A stretch of DNA of 53,236 nt from Flavobacteriaceae bacterium Ga0077528. GTDB taxonomy: Bacteria; Bacteroidota; Bacteroidia; Flavobacteriales; Flavobacteriaceae. Shown here in pieces: positions 24,321 to 33,387 of the stretch (position 1 is the first letter of the stretch; every line of letters starts with the position of its first letter). The stretch is from contig LNDX01000015.1 in NCBI GenBank assembly GCA_001464475.1, positions 1 through 53,236 on the forward strand. Direction: 5' to 3'. The notes beneath the pieces are model-generated. The model was not told the origin of the DNA. It did no database searches and saw nothing but the letters and a program-made list of their open reading frames with translations. The position numbers were made by a program, and so were the translations under genes.

Positions 24321-26897
24321 TTAAGCCGAATTCCGACTAGCATTAGTATTTCCAAAAAGGGAACGCATTACCAATTTTTCATAAACTTCTAAAAGTTTAG
24401 CATCACTTATACCCTTTTTGATTTCGTTGATTTTCATCAAAGCATATTGCTGAATCGTTAACAATGGCAACACAATATCTTCACGCATTTTGATTGAAGC
24501 TTTTCCGTCTGGATAGTTTTCCATTAGTTCTTTATGTCCTGCAATTTTTAGTAATAATCGTTTGGTTTCTTGAAATTCGTCAAAAATTATTTGCCAAAAA
24601 TCACCAAATTCAGCATCGTTTTTCATGTATTGCGTTAGCGGAAAAAAGGATTTTGCCAACGACATCATACTATTTTCTAATAAAGTTCTAAAAAACAAAG
24701 ATGTATCAAATAATGTTTGCACTTTTTCCCATTGGTTGGTCGTTTCAAAATGTTTTAAAGCTGAACCAACTCCAAAAAATCCAGGTACATTTTGTTTCAT
24801 TTGACTCCATGAACCTACAAACGGAATTGCTCGTAAATCTGCAAAATCAAGACTTTCTGATGCATTTCTTTTTGATGGACGACTTCCAATATTGGTTTTG
24901 GAATAATAATTTAACGTACTCATTTGCTCCAAATAAGGAATAAACTTTGAATGATTTTTGAAACTCAAATATTTTTGATACCCAATTTCAGAAAGTTCGT
25001 CAATGATTTCCTTATCAGAATCGGACAAATTGATGCTTTCATTTTTGTAAATCTGATTGGCAACTCCAGCACTTAAAAGATTTTCTAAATTATAACGACA
25101 CGATTCAGTTGTTCCAAAATTAGAACTAATAGTCTGACCTTGAATTGTCAACTGAATTTCTTGATTCTCAATTTCTGAACCTAAGGATGCATAAAATTTA
25201 TGCGTTTTTCCACCACCACGCGCTGGCGGACCACCACGACCATCAAAGAAAACTACTTTAATTCCGTATTTTCTAGATATGGTTGTTATGGTTTGTTTGG
25301 CTTTATAAATTCCCCAATTTGCCATCAAGTAACCGCCATCTTTGGTTCCGTCGGAGAAACCTAACATTACGGTTTGTTTGTTGCCACGATTTTTTAAATG
25401 TTTAGCGTACTCTTTATTAGTATACAATTGCTCCATTATTTTATCAGCATCTTTCAAATCTTCAATCGATTCAAATAGTGGAACAATATCTACCGATGGA
25501 TTTTCCCAATTGCATAATTTGAATAATGCATAAGTTTCCATAACATTCAAAGCACTTTCATTATTGGAAATTATGTAACGATTGGCTCCTAGTTCGCCAT
25601 TATTTTCTTGAATTGTTTTGATAGCAAAAATAGAATCTAATGTTTGTTTTGTCATTTCATCGTTAAACAAGTCGGAAGAAATGTTTCCGGAGATTGTTGC
25701 TAGCAATTCCATTCGCTTTTCATTTGAATACGAAAAGTAACTTTTAAAATCTTCGTTACCAGTTCCAAATGAATCAAACATAGTTTTAATCACTTTATTG
25801 TGAATTTTACTATTCTGACGTATATCTAAGGAAGCAAAGTGAAATCCGAATAAGTTGACTTTATTTATCAAATCATTGATGTCATCTAAATACAACGATT
25901 GGTGTTTTTCTATACAAAGTAACTTGATTTCATTTAGTTTATCTTTTAGTTCCGATAAAGTTATATAAATAGTTCCTGTTGAATAAAATACAGAACGATA
26001 TAATTTATTTTCAATATCTGCAATTATGGTGTCAATTCCAGAAAATGTTAGTTTTCTTTTAAGTTTTCTAACATCCAAATAATATGATTTTAGAATTGAA
26101 GTTCTTAATCTATCTGCAACTTTTAAAGTGATTTCTGTGGTTACAAATGGGTTTCCATCTCTATCGCCACCGGGCCAAAATCCTAAATTTATGATCGAAT
26201 TTGAAATAGGTCTATCCTTATAAATATTCTTCTGAATGTACTGCAACATTTCACCAGATGTTTGATAAAATACATTTTCTAAATACCAAATCAAACTAAC
26301 TGCTTCATCAAAAGGTGTTGGCTTTTCTTTCTTGATAAAAGGTGTTTTTCCTAATTGTGCTAATAATTCTTTAATTTTATTCAAATCATTTTCACGAATA
26401 GCATCAGTCAAATCGGTTATGATTCCTAAAACTGAACCAGGATAAAATTGGGTTGGATGTGCTGTTAAAACTGTACGAATATTGAAATCTTCTAAAAATG
26501 CAATCAATTCTTGTTTTAATTCTTTAGTATCAGCACGTTCTTTTACATCACGAAGCGAACCTTTTCCTTCCATATTATTTACAACTGGAAAAGCTGCATC
26601 TTCAATAGCATCAAAAAGTACAATTTGACGTTCAACATATTGAATGAAACGAAACATCAAACCAATTTTTTCTTCTTCGGAAACGTTATCCAAATATTTC
26701 TGCGAAAATGAATTTACAATTTCAATTGGCGAAAGATTATTCTTGAATCCATTATCACAAACCTCTGTAAAAAGAGGCAATAAAACTCCTGTATTATCAA
26801 TAGCATCAAAGGGTAAAGTAATAAATACACTATTGTAAATATGGTATTTAGATAATACATTTTGATTGAAACGTTCTATTTTTGGTAGTGTGTACAT
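24321..26897 (-). CDS. ppc: Phosphoenolpyruvate carboxylase
   Basis: Carboxylates PEP with bicarbonate to oxaloacetate, replenishing the TCA cycle. The 858-residue protein has the catalytic His147 in VLTAHPTQ, the GGDRDGNPFVT loop, the GFSDGTKDGGY segment (near 508-518), the catalytic FFDGRGGPPARGGG loop (near 545-558) and WSQMKQNVPGFFGVGSAL. The C-terminus ends FGNTNASRNSA, keeping the GNTN-like anchor. It starts 2 bases after the phosphodiester glycosidase stop, so they are co-transcribed, although no functional link is known. Confidence 0.97.
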   Translation of the reverse strand: MYTLPKIERFNQNVLSKYHIYNSVFITLPFDAIDNTGVLLPLFTEVCDNGFKNNLSPIEIVNSFSQKYLDNVSEEEKIGLMFRFIQYVERQIVLFDAIEDAAFPVVNNMEGKGSLRDVKERADTKELKQELIAFLEDFNIRTVLTAHPTQFYPGSVLGIITDLTDAIRENDLNKIKELLAQLGKTPFIKKEKPTPFDEAVSLIWYLENVFYQTSGEMLQYIQKNIYKDRPISNSIINLGFWPGGDRDGNPFVTTEITLKVADRLRTSILKSYYLDVRKLKRKLTFSGIDTIIADIENKLYRSVFYSTGTIYITLSELKDKLNEIKLLCIEKHQSLYLDDINDLINKVNLFGFHFASLDIRQNSKIHNKVIKTMFDSFGTGNEDFKSYFSYSNEKRMELLATISGNISSDLFNDEMTKQTLDSIFAIKTIQENNGELGANRYIISNNESALNVMETYALFKLCNWENPSVDIVPLFESIEDLKDADKIMEQLYTNKEYAKHLKNRGNKQTVMLGFSDGTKDGGYLMANWGIYKAKQTITTISRKYGIKVVFFDGRGGPPARGGGKTHKFYASLGSEIENQEIQLTIQGQTISSNFGTTESCRYNLENLLSAGVANQIYKNESINLSDSDKEIIDELSEIGYQKYLSFKNHSKFIPYLEQMSTLNYYSKTNIGSRPSKRNASESLDFADLRAIPFVGSWSQMKQNVPGFFGVGSALKHFETTNQWEKVQTLFDTSLFFRTLLENSMMSLAKSFFPLTQYMKNDAEFGDFWQIIFDEFQETKRLLLKIAGHKELMENYPDGKASIKMREDIVLPLLTIQQYALMKINEIKKGISDAKLLEVYEKLVMRSLFGNTNASRNSA

Positions 26898-26899
26898 AG

Positions 26900-27622
26900 T
26901 TATTTCATGTTTTTAGTAACTGCAATTATGACTCCAAAATTGCCATCAATTTGCTCCCATTTTTCTTTTGGACAATATGTTCTGGAGACAAAACCATCTA
27001 AATATAAAGCGTTTTTGCATCCTTTGCTTTTGAAAAACTCTGCAAATTCATAGAAATTAATTTGCTTTTTAGACATGACAAAAAGGATTTCATTATTTGG
27101 TAATATTCCAACTCCATTTCTAATATTCAAATTAGTAGAATTTTTATTGAAAGCATTGTGGATTTTGCCATCAATAACTAACATTGGACCTGATTGGGTT
27201 GCAAATTTTACATTTTTATTACTTTCATAATCTTCAGTTTTGCAAATAAAAGATTTGTTTGAATTTGTCAAATAAAATATTCCATTTGGTTTTAAATAAA
27301 AATTTCCTTCAGCTCTTGAAGTGTCTATTGAGGTTTTTTCAATTCCGTTTTCAACAAACAATCCTTGTGGTGATTGATCTTTTTTATACATTCCACCATT
27401 AGTTGCAAAAAGCATTTCTTTATTATTTTTTGATAACCATTTTTTTAGTTTACCAATACTACTAAAAATATCTGATTTATCATTTTTCCAATAAAAAGAA
27501 ACATTTGATTTACTTGGATTAACAGAAAAGGAGATAAAATTACTTTCATAATTTGTAGAAAATTGAAAAAATAAAAATGCTCCAATAATAAAAAGCAATA
27601 CAATCAAAAATCTATTTCTCAT
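26900..27622 (-). CDS. Phosphodiester glycosidase family protein (NAGPA/DUF2233)
   Basis: A 240-residue protein with one N-terminal membrane anchor or signal (FLIVLLFIIGAFLFFQF). The NAGPA-type domain has ATNGGMYKKDQSPQGLFVENG (near 73-93), then TQSGPMLVIDGKIH, NIRNGVGIL and LYLDGFVSRTY. In relatives this domain removes N-acetylglucosamine from phosphodiesters or resembles such enzymes. It probably faces the periplasm and acts on cell-surface glycan. It is the first gene of a pair with ppc; the -7 box is imperfect (TATATTTA). Confidence 0.85.
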   Translation of the reverse strand: MRNRFLIVLLFIIGAFLFFQFSTNYESNFISFSVNPSKSNVSFYWKNDKSDIFSSIGKLKKWLSKNNKEMLFATNGGMYKKDQSPQGLFVENGIEKTSIDTSRAEGNFYLKPNGIFYLTNSNKSFICKTEDYESNKNVKFATQSGPMLVIDGKIHNAFNKNSTNLNIRNGVGILPNNEILFVMSKKQINFYEFAEFFKSKGCKNALYLDGFVSRTYCPKEKWEQIDGNFGVIIAVTKNMK

Positions 27623-27646
27623 TTAAATTAATTTGAATTTAAATAT

Positions 27647-27679
27647 ACAAAAAAACCTCAAGCAAAAAACTTGAGGTTT
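27647..27679 (-). terminator. Terminator of the Lrp-type regulator gene
   Basis: On the minus strand AAACCTCAAG pairs with CTTGAGGTTT around a 7-base loop and is followed by a T run. Confidence 0.85.
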
Positions 27680-27704
27680 GTATAAATTGATTTTCATTAG
27701 AAAA

Positions 27705-28184
27705 TTAAATATCTTTGAAAATGGTGTGCATCAAACGTTTTTTGTCGTTGATACTTTCCTCAAGTGAAATCATTGTTTCTGTTCTGTAAACACCTTCGAT
27801 ATCGTCAATCATGAAGATTACATCTTTAGCATGTTTAGTATCTTTAGCTCTAATTTTACAGAAAATATTAAATTTCCCTGTTGTCACATGAGCAACTGTT
27901 ACGAAAGGAATTTCGTTAATTCTTTCCAAAACAAATTTAGTTTGTGAAGTATTGTTCAAGAAAACACCAACGTAAGCGATGAACGAATATCCTAATTTTT
28001 CATAATCCAAAGTCAATGAAGAACCCATAATGATTCCTGCATCTTCCATTTTCTTAACTCTTACGTGAACTGTTCCTGCAGAAATTAATAATTTTTTTGC
28101 GATATCAGTAAATGGAACTCTTGTGTTATCAATTAACATATCAAGGATTTGGTGATCTACTTCATCTAAACGAAACTTACTCAT
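27705..28184 (-). CDS. Lrp/AsnC family transcriptional regulator
   Basis: A 159-residue regulator. The N-terminal winged helix-turn-helix covers about residues 5-60 (DEVDHQILDMLIDNTRVPFTDIAKKL, then GTVHVRVKKMEDAGII). A RAM/AsnC ligand domain follows (about 70-150), with VTVAHVTTGKFNIFCKI. Such proteins bind amino acids and control amino-acid metabolism genes. It is monocistronic, and its targets cannot be told from the window; the neighbouring M14 peptidase is one candidate. Confidence 0.93.
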   Translation of the reverse strand: MSKFRLDEVDHQILDMLIDNTRVPFTDIAKKLLISAGTVHVRVKKMEDAGIIMGSSLTLDYEKLGYSFIAYVGVFLNNTSQTKFVLERINEIPFVTVAHVTTGKFNIFCKIRAKDTKHAKDVIFMIDDIEGVYRTETMISLEESINDKKRLMHTIFKDI

Positions 28185-28262
28185 AATTACTAATTTATAT
28201 TATTGTTTTGATTTACGAATACAAATTAATGCATTTTATTTAGTAAAAAACAAAAAAAGATG

Positions 28263-29402
28263 TTATTTTTTTAAACCATTAACAAATTTTATGCTATTTC
28301 CTAAATAAAAATTAGCTTTTTGATTTAATTTCGGAATATTCTCTTCATCATCTGAATACAACATTTTGTGTGCGTTGTACAAAACATGACCAAATTTTCC
28401 TTTCAACTCACCAATTTCAGCTATGTAAGCGTTTAATTGGATTGTTCCATCAATTAGCTCTTCTTTGTATTGAGCAGCAAAATTCGTAATTATTTCTTTA
28501 CCATCATAATTTATTTTGATGTTTTTATAAAGAAAATCATAAAAAACGATATTATTTTGAGAAATTGACAAATATTTTGCGATTTCATTATCAACTACAT
28601 CGTTTTCGTAAATATGCTTCAATCCAGAAATTAAAGCAATGAAAATCATTTTTCGAGTATATTCTCTATAATAATCCTCTTGATAATGTCCTGCTTCAAA
28701 TAAAATTGTAGGAACATTTAATGAGGTAAACATATCTCCAATGCAATTGATATTAAATCCGTCATCAAAACGTCCAACTTGATTTGGAATGTGATTTTGA
28801 AGTTCTTCATTCATTGCGACAATAACATTCATAGCTTTTGCTCGAACTTCGTTTATTTCACGACTTTCGTTAAAAGCTGGAGCTAGAAAAGAAACTGTTG
28901 CTACTTTACCTGCATTTCCTGCGCCAAAAATAGTTCGTTGATCGTGAAGATTATAACAAAAATCGGGTTTAAAATCCTCAAATGTTTTACGAAGTAATTG
29001 ACTTTCTGGTTGAGACAAATCAACAGAATCTCTATTCAAATCAACTTTATTAGCATTTTCACGAGTGTATAATTCAGCTCCGTCAGGATTCACCATTGGA
29101 AGAAAGCAAAAAGTGAATTCTTTAAGTAACTTCACTCCTATTTCCTCTTGCGAATGAATTACGTTAAAAAAATCAAACAAAGCTTTGGTTGTGGTACTTT
29201 CGTTTCCATGCATTTGCGACCACATGAAAATTCTGATTTTACCTGTTCCAATTTCGTATTTGTATATTGGTTTTCCTAAAACTGATTTACCAATGACTTC
29301 TGTTTGAAATTTGGACAAAAGCGGTTCAATATCTTTTAAAGTAATGTATCTTCCGAAAAGTGAATTGGCTTTGTACTCTTTATGTAATTCGATATAATCC
29401 AT
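28263..29402 (-). CDS. M14 family zinc carboxypeptidase
   Basis: A 379-residue metallopeptidase. The zinc ligands are visible as H65 and E68 in MHGNEST and H153 in NLHDQ. The substrate Arg/Asn segment DLNRD is at 121-125 and a candidate catalytic Glu, E236, is in ILFEAGHY. No signal peptide is seen, so it appears cytoplasmic. A C-terminal beta domain of about 100 residues follows the catalytic domain. It would trim C-terminal amino acids from peptides. The -7 box TACCTTTG ends 15 bases before the ATG. Confidence 0.9.
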   Translation of the reverse strand: MDYIELHKEYKANSLFGRYITLKDIEPLLSKFQTEVIGKSVLGKPIYKYEIGTGKIRIFMWSQMHGNESTTTKALFDFFNVIHSQEEIGVKLLKEFTFCFLPMVNPDGAELYTRENANKVDLNRDSVDLSQPESQLLRKTFEDFKPDFCYNLHDQRTIFGAGNAGKVATVSFLAPAFNESREINEVRAKAMNVIVAMNEELQNHIPNQVGRFDDGFNINCIGDMFTSLNVPTILFEAGHYQEDYYREYTRKMIFIALISGLKHIYENDVVDNEIAKYLSISQNNIVFYDFLYKNIKINYDGKEIITNFAAQYKEELIDGTIQLNAYIAEIGELKGKFGHVLYNAHKMLYSDDEENIPKLNQKANFYLGNSIKFVNGLKK

Positions 29403-29417
29403 AAACTAAATTTGACA

Positions 29418-29425
29418 CAAAGGTA
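29418..29425 (-). promoter_or_regulatory. -7 box TACCTTTG of the M14 carboxypeptidase
   Basis: A perfect TAnnTTTG on the minus strand, giving a leader of only about 10 bases. The same box version drives the Fic gene and rnpB. Confidence 0.5.
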
Positions 29426-29450
29426 ATCAACTAGAATTATTTGAAAACAA

Positions 29451-29480
29451 AAAAACCTCCAATAAAACTATTGAAGGTTT
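29451..29480 (-). terminator. Terminator of the surface lipoprotein gene
   Basis: On the minus strand AAACCTTCAAT pairs with ATTGGAGGTTT (one G-U pair) and runs into a T tract. Confidence 0.8.
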
Positions 29481-29508
29481 CTAACAAAACTATAACAAAT
29501 CAAACTAA

Positions 29509-30516
29509 CTATTTTCTAATTAGATACACACTACTAATTCCAGGTTCTGGTCTAGACATTGTTGGAGCTGCATCACCATTTTCAGTTGGTAAATTGAACG
29601 TTAATAACTTTCCACCAGCATTTAATCGTTCAGCAACAAAAACTTGTTCAGTTACGTCATCATAACTGACATCTACAGGATTTCCAAGAGTGGAATTTGG
29701 TCCGTAAAGTCTTATTTGACTTGATGTAGCAATTGTTCCCATATTTGGAGTTGATGCTAAAACACTTGAAAAATTGTTGATGATTATCAATCCACCATCA
29801 GAATCTGAACTTGCAGCTCCTACATCAGTCAATACCATTCTATTATCTACTGATGAAAAAGCAATTCCGTGAGTTCTAACCAATCCTTGAATGGTAACTC
29901 TTTTTGTTGGAGTAATTGCTCCATTAGGATTGGAGAAGAAATTTTCAAAAACTACAATATCTCCAGTTAAATCTGCTGTAGCATATAACGTTGTTCCATT
30001 AAGAAAGATTCCCCAATTTTTGAAGTTTACTGTATAAACATTCAACAAGTTTAATCCTGTTGCAGTTTTTTGGTAAACCAATAATTTATTCGTGTTTCCA
30101 TTGGAAGCAGCTTGATCTTGAGTAACAACAATTTTATCTCCATAAACTGCTGTCTCTCTTGGATTACTGAATTCAGATGCACTTGAGAATTTTGTTGAAA
30201 GTGAAGTTAAATTATTAGTTATAGCAGATTGTAATCCTCCATAAACTTCTAATTTGTTGTTTGATCTTGATGCTAAAATTACTTCATCAGTTGTAGAATC
30301 ATAATAAACACCATCAGTATCAATTGAGCTAATTGTAAAACTTTTCACCATCGGAGAAGCTACAGATAAATCACTAAAAGTAACTTTTCCAGAAGTATTG
30401 CTTGATGTTACGATTTTGAATTCTGATGTAGACATTGGTGTAACCGGTGAATCATCATCATTACATGAGGTAAAAGTAATTGCTAAAGTTGCAAGTAATA
30501 AAAATTTTGTTTTCAT
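29509..30516 (-). CDS. Surface lipoprotein, probable beta-propeller
   Basis: A 335-residue lipoprotein. The signal MKTKFLLLATLAITFTSCNDDD has the lipobox Cys followed by Asn and three Asp, which fits the Bacteroidetes lipoprotein export signal for surface display. The mature part has repeated strands with spaced VVFEN, ILASRSNN, ATADLTGDIVVFEN and LIIINNFSS blocks, like a YVTN/NHL-type propeller. No catalytic site is visible. A perfect 9-bp inverted repeat sits directly before the start codon, probably at the mRNA 5' end. Confidence 0.8.
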   Translation of the reverse strand: MKTKFLLLATLAITFTSCNDDDSPVTPMSTSEFKIVTSSNTSGKVTFSDLSVASPMVKSFTISSIDTDGVYYDSTTDEVILASRSNNKLEVYGGLQSAITNNLTSLSTKFSSASEFSNPRETAVYGDKIVVTQDQAASNGNTNKLLVYQKTATGLNLLNVYTVNFKNWGIFLNGTTLYATADLTGDIVVFENFFSNPNGAITPTKRVTIQGLVRTHGIAFSSVDNRMVLTDVGAASSDSDGGLIIINNFSSVLASTPNMGTIATSSQIRLYGPNSTLGNPVDVSYDDVTEQVFVAERLNAGGKLLTFNLPTENGDAAPTMSRPEPGISSVYLIRK

Positions 30517-30548
30517 AAGTACTATGTTTTTTGTTTATGATAGTACTT
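30517..30548 (-). promoter_or_regulatory. Leader hairpin next to the lipoprotein start codon
   Basis: AAGTACTAT (30517-30525) and ATAGTACTT (30540-30548) are exact reverse complements around a 14-base loop, ending against the start codon. An imperfect -7 box (TATTTTTC, 30551-30558) suggests the hairpin is at or near the transcript 5' end. Confidence 0.5.
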
Positions 30549-30574
30549 ACGAAAAATAAGTTGTGTTGGTTTTT

Positions 30575-31126
30575 TTAGACTTGAAATCCGTTTTCTGGAA
30601 TCTTACCTTTTACACCTTTAAAAAATGGAAGCAGTTCTTTTAAATCTTCATCATAATTTCCAGTTGGGAAGAAAGATTTACCTATGGCAACCTCTTTTTT
30701 ACCAAAATCAAAAGCAACTGGAAGAATTGGTACATTGGCTTTTAAAGCAATATAATAGAACCCTGTTTTTAATTCTGACACCAACTTTCTTGTACCTTCT
30801 GGTGCGATTGCTAATCGTAATTCGTCATAATCATCAAAGGTTTTTGCAATGGCATCTACCTTATTAAGACCACCTGTTCGATCTAATGGTTTTCCTCCCA
30901 TCCATTTAAAATACCAACCAAAAGGGAATTTGAATAATTCTTTTTTACCTACAAAATGCATTGGCACTTCGGTAATTCCTCTTGTAAATAATCCTAAATA
31001 GAAATCGTGCCAACTTGTGTGAGGCAAAACCATAAAAACACATTTATTTACATTCAGATTGTCAGCTCCAGTTATTTTCCATCCCATTAATCGGAAGAAA
31101 ATAAATTCATAAAGTCGTTTCTTCAT
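30575..31126 (-). CDS. 1-acyl-sn-glycerol-3-phosphate acyltransferase family protein
   Basis: A PlsC-type acyltransferase of about 183 residues. Motif I HTSWHDFYLG, with the HxxxxD catalytic pair, lies near residue 37; the substrate region VGKKELFKFPFGW is near 60 and IAPEGTRK (motif III) near 108. It probably acylates lysophosphatidate or a related lipid at the inner membrane. I prefer the ATG at 31126 (MKKRLYEF), which begins the conserved region; the ATG at 31153 remains possible. It is divergent from the spermidine-synthase-like gene. Confidence 0.87.
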   Translation of the reverse strand: MKKRLYEFIFFRLMGWKITGADNLNVNKCVFMVLPHTSWHDFYLGLFTRGITEVPMHFVGKKELFKFPFGWYFKWMGGKPLDRTGGLNKVDAIAKTFDDYDELRLAIAPEGTRKLVSELKTGFYYIALKANVPILPVAFDFGKKEVAIGKSFFPTGNYDEDLKELLPFFKGVKGKIPENGFQV

Positions 31127-31161
31127 CTCAAATATTTTGCGTAAATTTAACATTAATCTAT

Positions 31162-31169
31162 TATTTTTG
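31162..31169 (+). promoter_or_regulatory. -7 box TATTTTTG of the spermidine-synthase-like/channel operon
   Basis: A perfect TAnnTTTG, 17 bases before the ATG at 31187, in the gap shared with the divergent acyltransferase gene. Confidence 0.5.
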
Positions 31170-31186
31170 AGAAAATATTTTTATTT

Positions 31187-31849
31187 ATGTTATCAAAATT
31201 CTTAAGCTACTTTATTCCTATAAATGTCATCAAGAAAAATTCCTCCATAAGCAAAACTTTGGAAGTTACTTGGAACAATGGCGAGTTGGTTTTAGATTCA
31301 AAAAATACCAATTATTCTTATGGAAGCTTGCAAAGAATATTAAAGAAAGGATTGAAATACATTGGTTTTGAAAGAATAAGAAAATTTGATAACATACTAA
31401 TTCTTGGAGTTGCTGGTGGAAGTGTTATTAAAACATTAGTTGACGAAGTAAAATTTAAAGGTAAAATTATTGGAGTTGAAATTGATAAAGATGTTGTTGA
31501 AATTGCGAATAAATATTTCAAATTAAATGAAATTTCGAATCTAGAATTAATTATCGATGACGCCTTTGAATTTGTTTTGAAAACTAAAGATAAATACGAT
31601 TTAATCATCATTGATATTTTTCAAGATACTACAATGCCTAACTTTCTATTTGAAGATTTTTTTATAAATAGAATTAACTTTTTGCTCAATGTTGATGGTT
31701 TTATTCTTTTCAACACGATGGTTATCAATGAAAAGAATCGAATTAGAAATTTGGATTATAAAAAGAAATTCGATGTAAATTACTCCATAAGAATGTATCC
31801 AAAAGTTGAAATTCACAATGAACTTTTTACCATAAAAAAACTTTCCTAG
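31187..31849 (+). CDS. Spermidine synthase-like protein
   Basis: A Rossmann-fold protein of 220 residues in the spermine/spermidine synthase superfamily. It has ILILGVAGGSV (near residue 72) where aminopropyltransferases have a GGGDG loop, IGVEIDKDVVEIA (near 95), DDAFEFV (near 122) and YDLIIIDIFQDTTMP (near 136), equivalent to the catalytic Asp segment. The N-terminal strand domain is short. The altered glycine loop leaves it open whether it transfers aminopropyl or methyl groups. It is separated by 3 bases from the channel gene, so the two are co-expressed. Confidence 0.82.
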   Translation: MLSKFLSYFIPINVIKKNSSISKTLEVTWNNGELVLDSKNTNYSYGSLQRILKKGLKYIGFERIRKFDNILILGVAGGSVIKTLVDEVKFKGKIIGVEIDKDVVEIANKYFKLNEISNLELIIDDAFEFVLKTKDKYDLIIIDIFQDTTMPNFLFEDFFINRINFLLNVDGFILFNTMVINEKNRIRNLDYKKKFDVNYSIRMYPKVEIHNELFTIKKLS

Positions 31850-31852
31850 ATA

Positions 31853-32560
31853 ATGGCAATTTTAAAAAAACTTCTTGTTGGTAAGGTTTCAAATACTTAT
31901 AAACCTAAATATAATCCAATTCAAAAAAGAATTTTGAACATCAAATCTATTTGGAACAATGACCATCAGGACGATAACGGAATTGAAAAAATTGTTCGTT
32001 TATTATTGTCTTCATCACAACTTCTTTTTCCAGGAATTTACATCAAATATCTAGCAAGTAAAATTGGTCATGAATATCAAGATTTAGTGATGGATATTTA
32101 TATTTTATTGAAAGTAGCTTTTCCTATTCTTATTTTATATAACACTTTACAATCAAACACATTTCTTATTTATTTGATGTTATATGTTTTAGCAGAAACG
32201 TTATTGTATATACCAACTTTGATATTTGCTTCCGATTTATTTACTCGTCCGCGTTCTTACAAACGTTCTATGTTGTTACTTTTCTTTAATTATATAGAAA
32301 TTGTAGTCGCGTTTGGAGTTCTTTATACTTTAGGAGACAATATGAACAAACCTTTTGCACATTGGTTTGATTCTATTTACTTTAGCTTGGTCACTTCTAA
32401 TTCTATTGGCTTTGGAGATTATTATCCAATCACTACTTATGGCAAAGTTTTAGTTAGTATGCAAGCCATTTTCTTCTTGTCATTTGTGATTTTGTTTTTG
32501 AATTTCTTCTCTACAAAAGTGAAAGGAAAAGGATATTTTGATAATGATGAAATTGCATAG
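31853..32560 (+). CDS. Potassium channel family protein
   Basis: A 235-residue membrane protein with an N-terminal cytoplasmic stretch of about 75 residues, roughly three hydrophobic segments, then a pore loop SIYFSLVTSNSIGFGDYYP (near 175-193) and a last membrane helix. The filter reads SIGFGD where most K+ channels have T(V/I)GYGD. A GFG filter occurs in some K+ channels, so K+ selectivity is likely. No C-terminal RCK domain is present. Coupled to the upstream spermidine-synthase-like gene. Confidence 0.87.
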   Translation: MAILKKLLVGKVSNTYKPKYNPIQKRILNIKSIWNNDHQDDNGIEKIVRLLLSSSQLLFPGIYIKYLASKIGHEYQDLVMDIYILLKVAFPILILYNTLQSNTFLIYLMLYVLAETLLYIPTLIFASDLFTRPRSYKRSMLLLFFNYIEIVVAFGVLYTLGDNMNKPFAHWFDSIYFSLVTSNSIGFGDYYPITTYGKVLVSMQAIFFLSFVILFLNFFSTKVKGKGYFDNDEIA

Positions 32561-32573
32561 AAATGCCAATATT

Positions 32574-32625
32574 TTAAATTCCAAATTCCAATAGTTGCGA
32601 TTTTGGAATTTGGAATTTAATTTTT
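32574..32625. terminator. Perfect 18-bp hairpin, bidirectional terminator
   Basis: TTAAATTCCAAATTCCAA pairs without mismatch with TTGGAATTTGGAATTTAA around an 11-base loop, followed by T5 on the plus strand. It sits between the convergent channel and kdsB genes, and its right arm contains the kdsB stop codon. Confidence 0.8.
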
Positions 32626-33354
32626 GGAATTTAGTATTTTTCTGGCTTTCTCCAAATCTTCTGGTGTATCAATTCCGATTCCGACGTGAGTTGTTTCTAC
32701 CATTTTGATTCGTTTTCCGAATTCTAAATAGCGTAATTGTTCTAGTTTTTCTGATGCTTCAAGTGATTTCATTGGAAGTGAATAGAAATCTAAAAGTGCT
32801 TGTTTACGGAAGGCATAAATTCCGATGTGTTGAAAATAACGAACTCCTACATTTACTTCTCTTGGATATGGAATAACAGAACGTGAAAAGTACAAAGCAA
32901 AGCCATTTTGATCGACAACCACTTTCACATTATTCGGATTATTGATATCTTCTTCATTAGTTATTTCTCTCATTAACGAAGCTAAATCTACTTTTTTATC
33001 AGCATCATTTTTAAAAACTTCAATGACTTTTTCTAAAGGTTCTTTGTTGATAAAAGGTTCGTCGCCTTGAACATTTACTACAATATCAACGTCTAAATTT
33101 GCAACAGCTTCGGCAATTCTATCACTTCCGCTTTCGTGTTCTTTTATAGACATTATGGCTTTTCCACCATTAGAAACTATTTCGTCGAAAATCAAATTGG
33201 AATCGGTAACAACAAAAACATCGTCAAAAAGATTGGTTTCTTTTGCAGCTTCATAAGTGCGAAGAATTACAGTTTTTCCACATAAATCTTGCATTAATTT
33301 GGCAGGAAAACGTGTAGAAGCATAACGAGCTGGAATTACGGCGATGACTTTCAT
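32617..33354 (-). CDS. kdsB: 3-deoxy-manno-octulosonate cytidylyltransferase (CMP-KDO synthetase)
   Basis: Activates KDO as CMP-KDO for lipopolysaccharide inner core, consistent with a Gram-negative outer membrane. The 245 residues have the nucleotidyltransferase start [18 protein letters not shown], the GSDRIAEA segment near 75, [11 protein letters not shown] near 94-104 and [12 protein letters not shown] near 178. All are typical KdsB features. The stop codon lies within the hairpin shared with the convergent channel gene. Confidence 0.96.
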   Translation of the reverse strand: MKVIAVIPARYASTRFPAKLMQDLCGKTVILRTYEAAKETNLFDDVFVVTDSNLIFDEIVSNGGKAIMSIKEHESGSDRIAEAVANLDVDIVVNVQGDEPFINKEPLEKVIEVFKNDADKKVDLASLMREITNEEDINNPNNVKVVVDQNGFALYFSRSVIPYPREVNVGVRYFQHIGIYAFRKQALLDFYSLPMKSLEASEKLEQLRYLEFGKRIKMVETTHVGIGIDTPEDLEKARKILNSKN

Positions 33355-33387
33355 ATTAATTTGCCGCTAAGACGCAAAGGCGCAAAG

